Shown here one piece after another: positions 31,990 to 32,307 of a stretch of 32,307 bases of DNA (positions within the stretch are counted from its first letter, which is position 1; the number at the start of each line of letters is the position of its first letter). The stretch spans positions 1-32,307 of the forward strand of contig CANRAD010000018.1 in assembly GCA_947628505.1 (NCBI GenBank). Direction: 5' to 3'. The DNA comes from an uncultured Clostridia bacterium. GTDB lineage: Bacteria > Bacillota > Clostridia > Christensenellales > Borkfalkiaceae. Under the pieces are notes generated by a model. The model made no database searches. It had not been told where the DNA came from and saw only the letters and a program-made list of their open reading frames with translations. The position numbers and the translations under genes were made by a program.

Positions 31990-32041
31990 TATGCCGAAAC
32001 ACGCGGTGCCGTTGTCGGCATACAATATATTGTGGCACAAT
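31990..32041. repeat. Dyads upstream of the rRNA-type promoter
   Basis: TATGCCGA (31990-31997) is repeated inverted as TCGGCATA (32015-32022); just after it ATTGTG-G-CACAAT (32029-32041) is a perfect 13-base dyad. A lone TATAAT at 31973-31978 lacks a -35. The rest of the gene-free interval 31931-32103 is A+T-rich toward the promoter; no gene was found. Confidence 0.5.
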
Positions 32042-32103
32042 CAGCCTATTGAAACAAAGCAAAAATTTTCCTTTAATTTTGTCAAAATAACTTTAAAAAT
32101 CGG

Positions 32104-32132
32104 TTGACATATTTAATATAGTTTGGTAAGAT
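32104..32132 (+). promoter_or_regulatory. Strong promoter, rRNA type
   Basis: Consensus TTGACA (32104-32109), 17-base spacer, TAAGAT (32127-32132), preceded by an A+T-rich UP-like stretch (32049-32100). Confidence 0.8.
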
Positions 32133-32138
32133 ATAAAA

Positions 32139-32307
32139 GCTGTCGATTTAGACGGCGTTGTTTTTCTGTAAGCGCAACCGATGTTGCAACGGAAAAACAG
32201 CCGCGAAACAAAGCGCGGCGAAGCGAAGATTGACAACTGCATAGAAGAGAAGATAAAGTACAAAAAAGGCAATGATTAATTAATAAGGTTAATAGCACGG
32301 AAAAGGG
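32139..32307 (+). other. Leader RNA of a probable rRNA operon, runs off the window
   Basis: 169 bases without a gene. It has a long hairpin (32160-32169 with 32189-32198, inner GCAAC/GTTGC), a second 6-bp GC stem (32200-32205 with 32214-32219), then ATTGACAACTGCATAG (32229-32244), which resembles the boxA-containing ATTGAAAACTGCATAG type found in rRNA leaders and spacers of Clostridia. Neither a 16S nor a 23S 5' end is reached. The rRNA identity is inferred from promoter strength and leader pattern. Confidence 0.5.

Noticed and set aside
31841-32107. Plus-strand open frame across the isomerase 3' end and terminator
   Set aside because: It runs through a terminator hairpin, has no ribosome-binding site and no family features.
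32240-32307. Start of a 23S or 16S rRNA gene
   Set aside because: GGTTAATAGCACGG vaguely resembles a 23S 5' end but the conserved GGGCGCACGGTGGATGC does not follow, and 16S AGAGTTTGATC is absent.

Overview
The window looks like chromosomal DNA from a spore-former-related Bacillota (class Clostridia), probably from an uncultured lineage. Three things suggest this: the gene order yicC-gmk-rpoZ-priA-def-fmt-rsmB-rlmN-rpe-thiN-spoVM-rpmB-asp23-fakA-recG is that of Bacillota, ribosomal protein L28 is the four-cysteine zinc form, and a SpoVM-like peptide is present. Base composition is near 50% G+C over most of the window, with an A+T-richer patch at about 27.1-28.2 kb. The right end (from about 32.1 kb) carries a strong promoter and a leader of the rRNA type, so the window probably stops just before an rRNA operon.

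Layout. 1-3.4 kb: the 3' part of a DegV/FakB fatty-acid-binding protein, a sodium:neurotransmitter-type symporter and a convergent GT4 glycosyltransferase. 3.5-5.2 kb: an OmpR-type response regulator and its histidine kinase. 5.3-6.3 kb: a YitT-type membrane protein on the minus strand. 6.4-16.2 kb: the housekeeping run for RNA decay, GTP supply, replication restart, formyl-Met processing, rRNA methylation, pentose phosphate and thiamine, ending in a 24-codon spoVM gene and an M19 dipeptidase. Compared with Bacillus subtilis this run lacks remA, coaBC, prpC, prkC and rsgA. 16.2-17.3 kb: a BspA-type leucine-rich-repeat lipoprotein. 17.3-22 kb: rpmB (minus), asp23-fakA and recG. 22-27.1 kb: the str operon (rpsL, rpsG, fusA, tuf), not attached to rpoBC.

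27.1-32.3 kb is more accessory: a divergent XRE repressor and SHOCT membrane protein, nth, a DUF3343 sulfur/selenium-carrier-like gene divergent from a cysteine desulfurase-like gene, a divergent pair of small uncharacterised genes, a TIM-barrel sugar isomerase/epimerase, and the rRNA-type promoter.

The observations most worth following are: (1) a 368-base rpsL-rpsG spacer that is a chain of RNA hairpins, in which two copies of a 27-base repeat compete for one complementary 12-base arm; (2) the hidden spoVM gene overlapping both thiN and the dipeptidase gene; (3) several genes (nth, the response regulator, the sugar isomerase, perhaps the XRE gene) whose -10 box lies 6 bases before the ATG with no Shine-Dalgarno sequence, which predicts leaderless mRNAs; (4) paired dyads between the yitT and yicC promoters. 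All calls come from reading the sequence; no database search was run.
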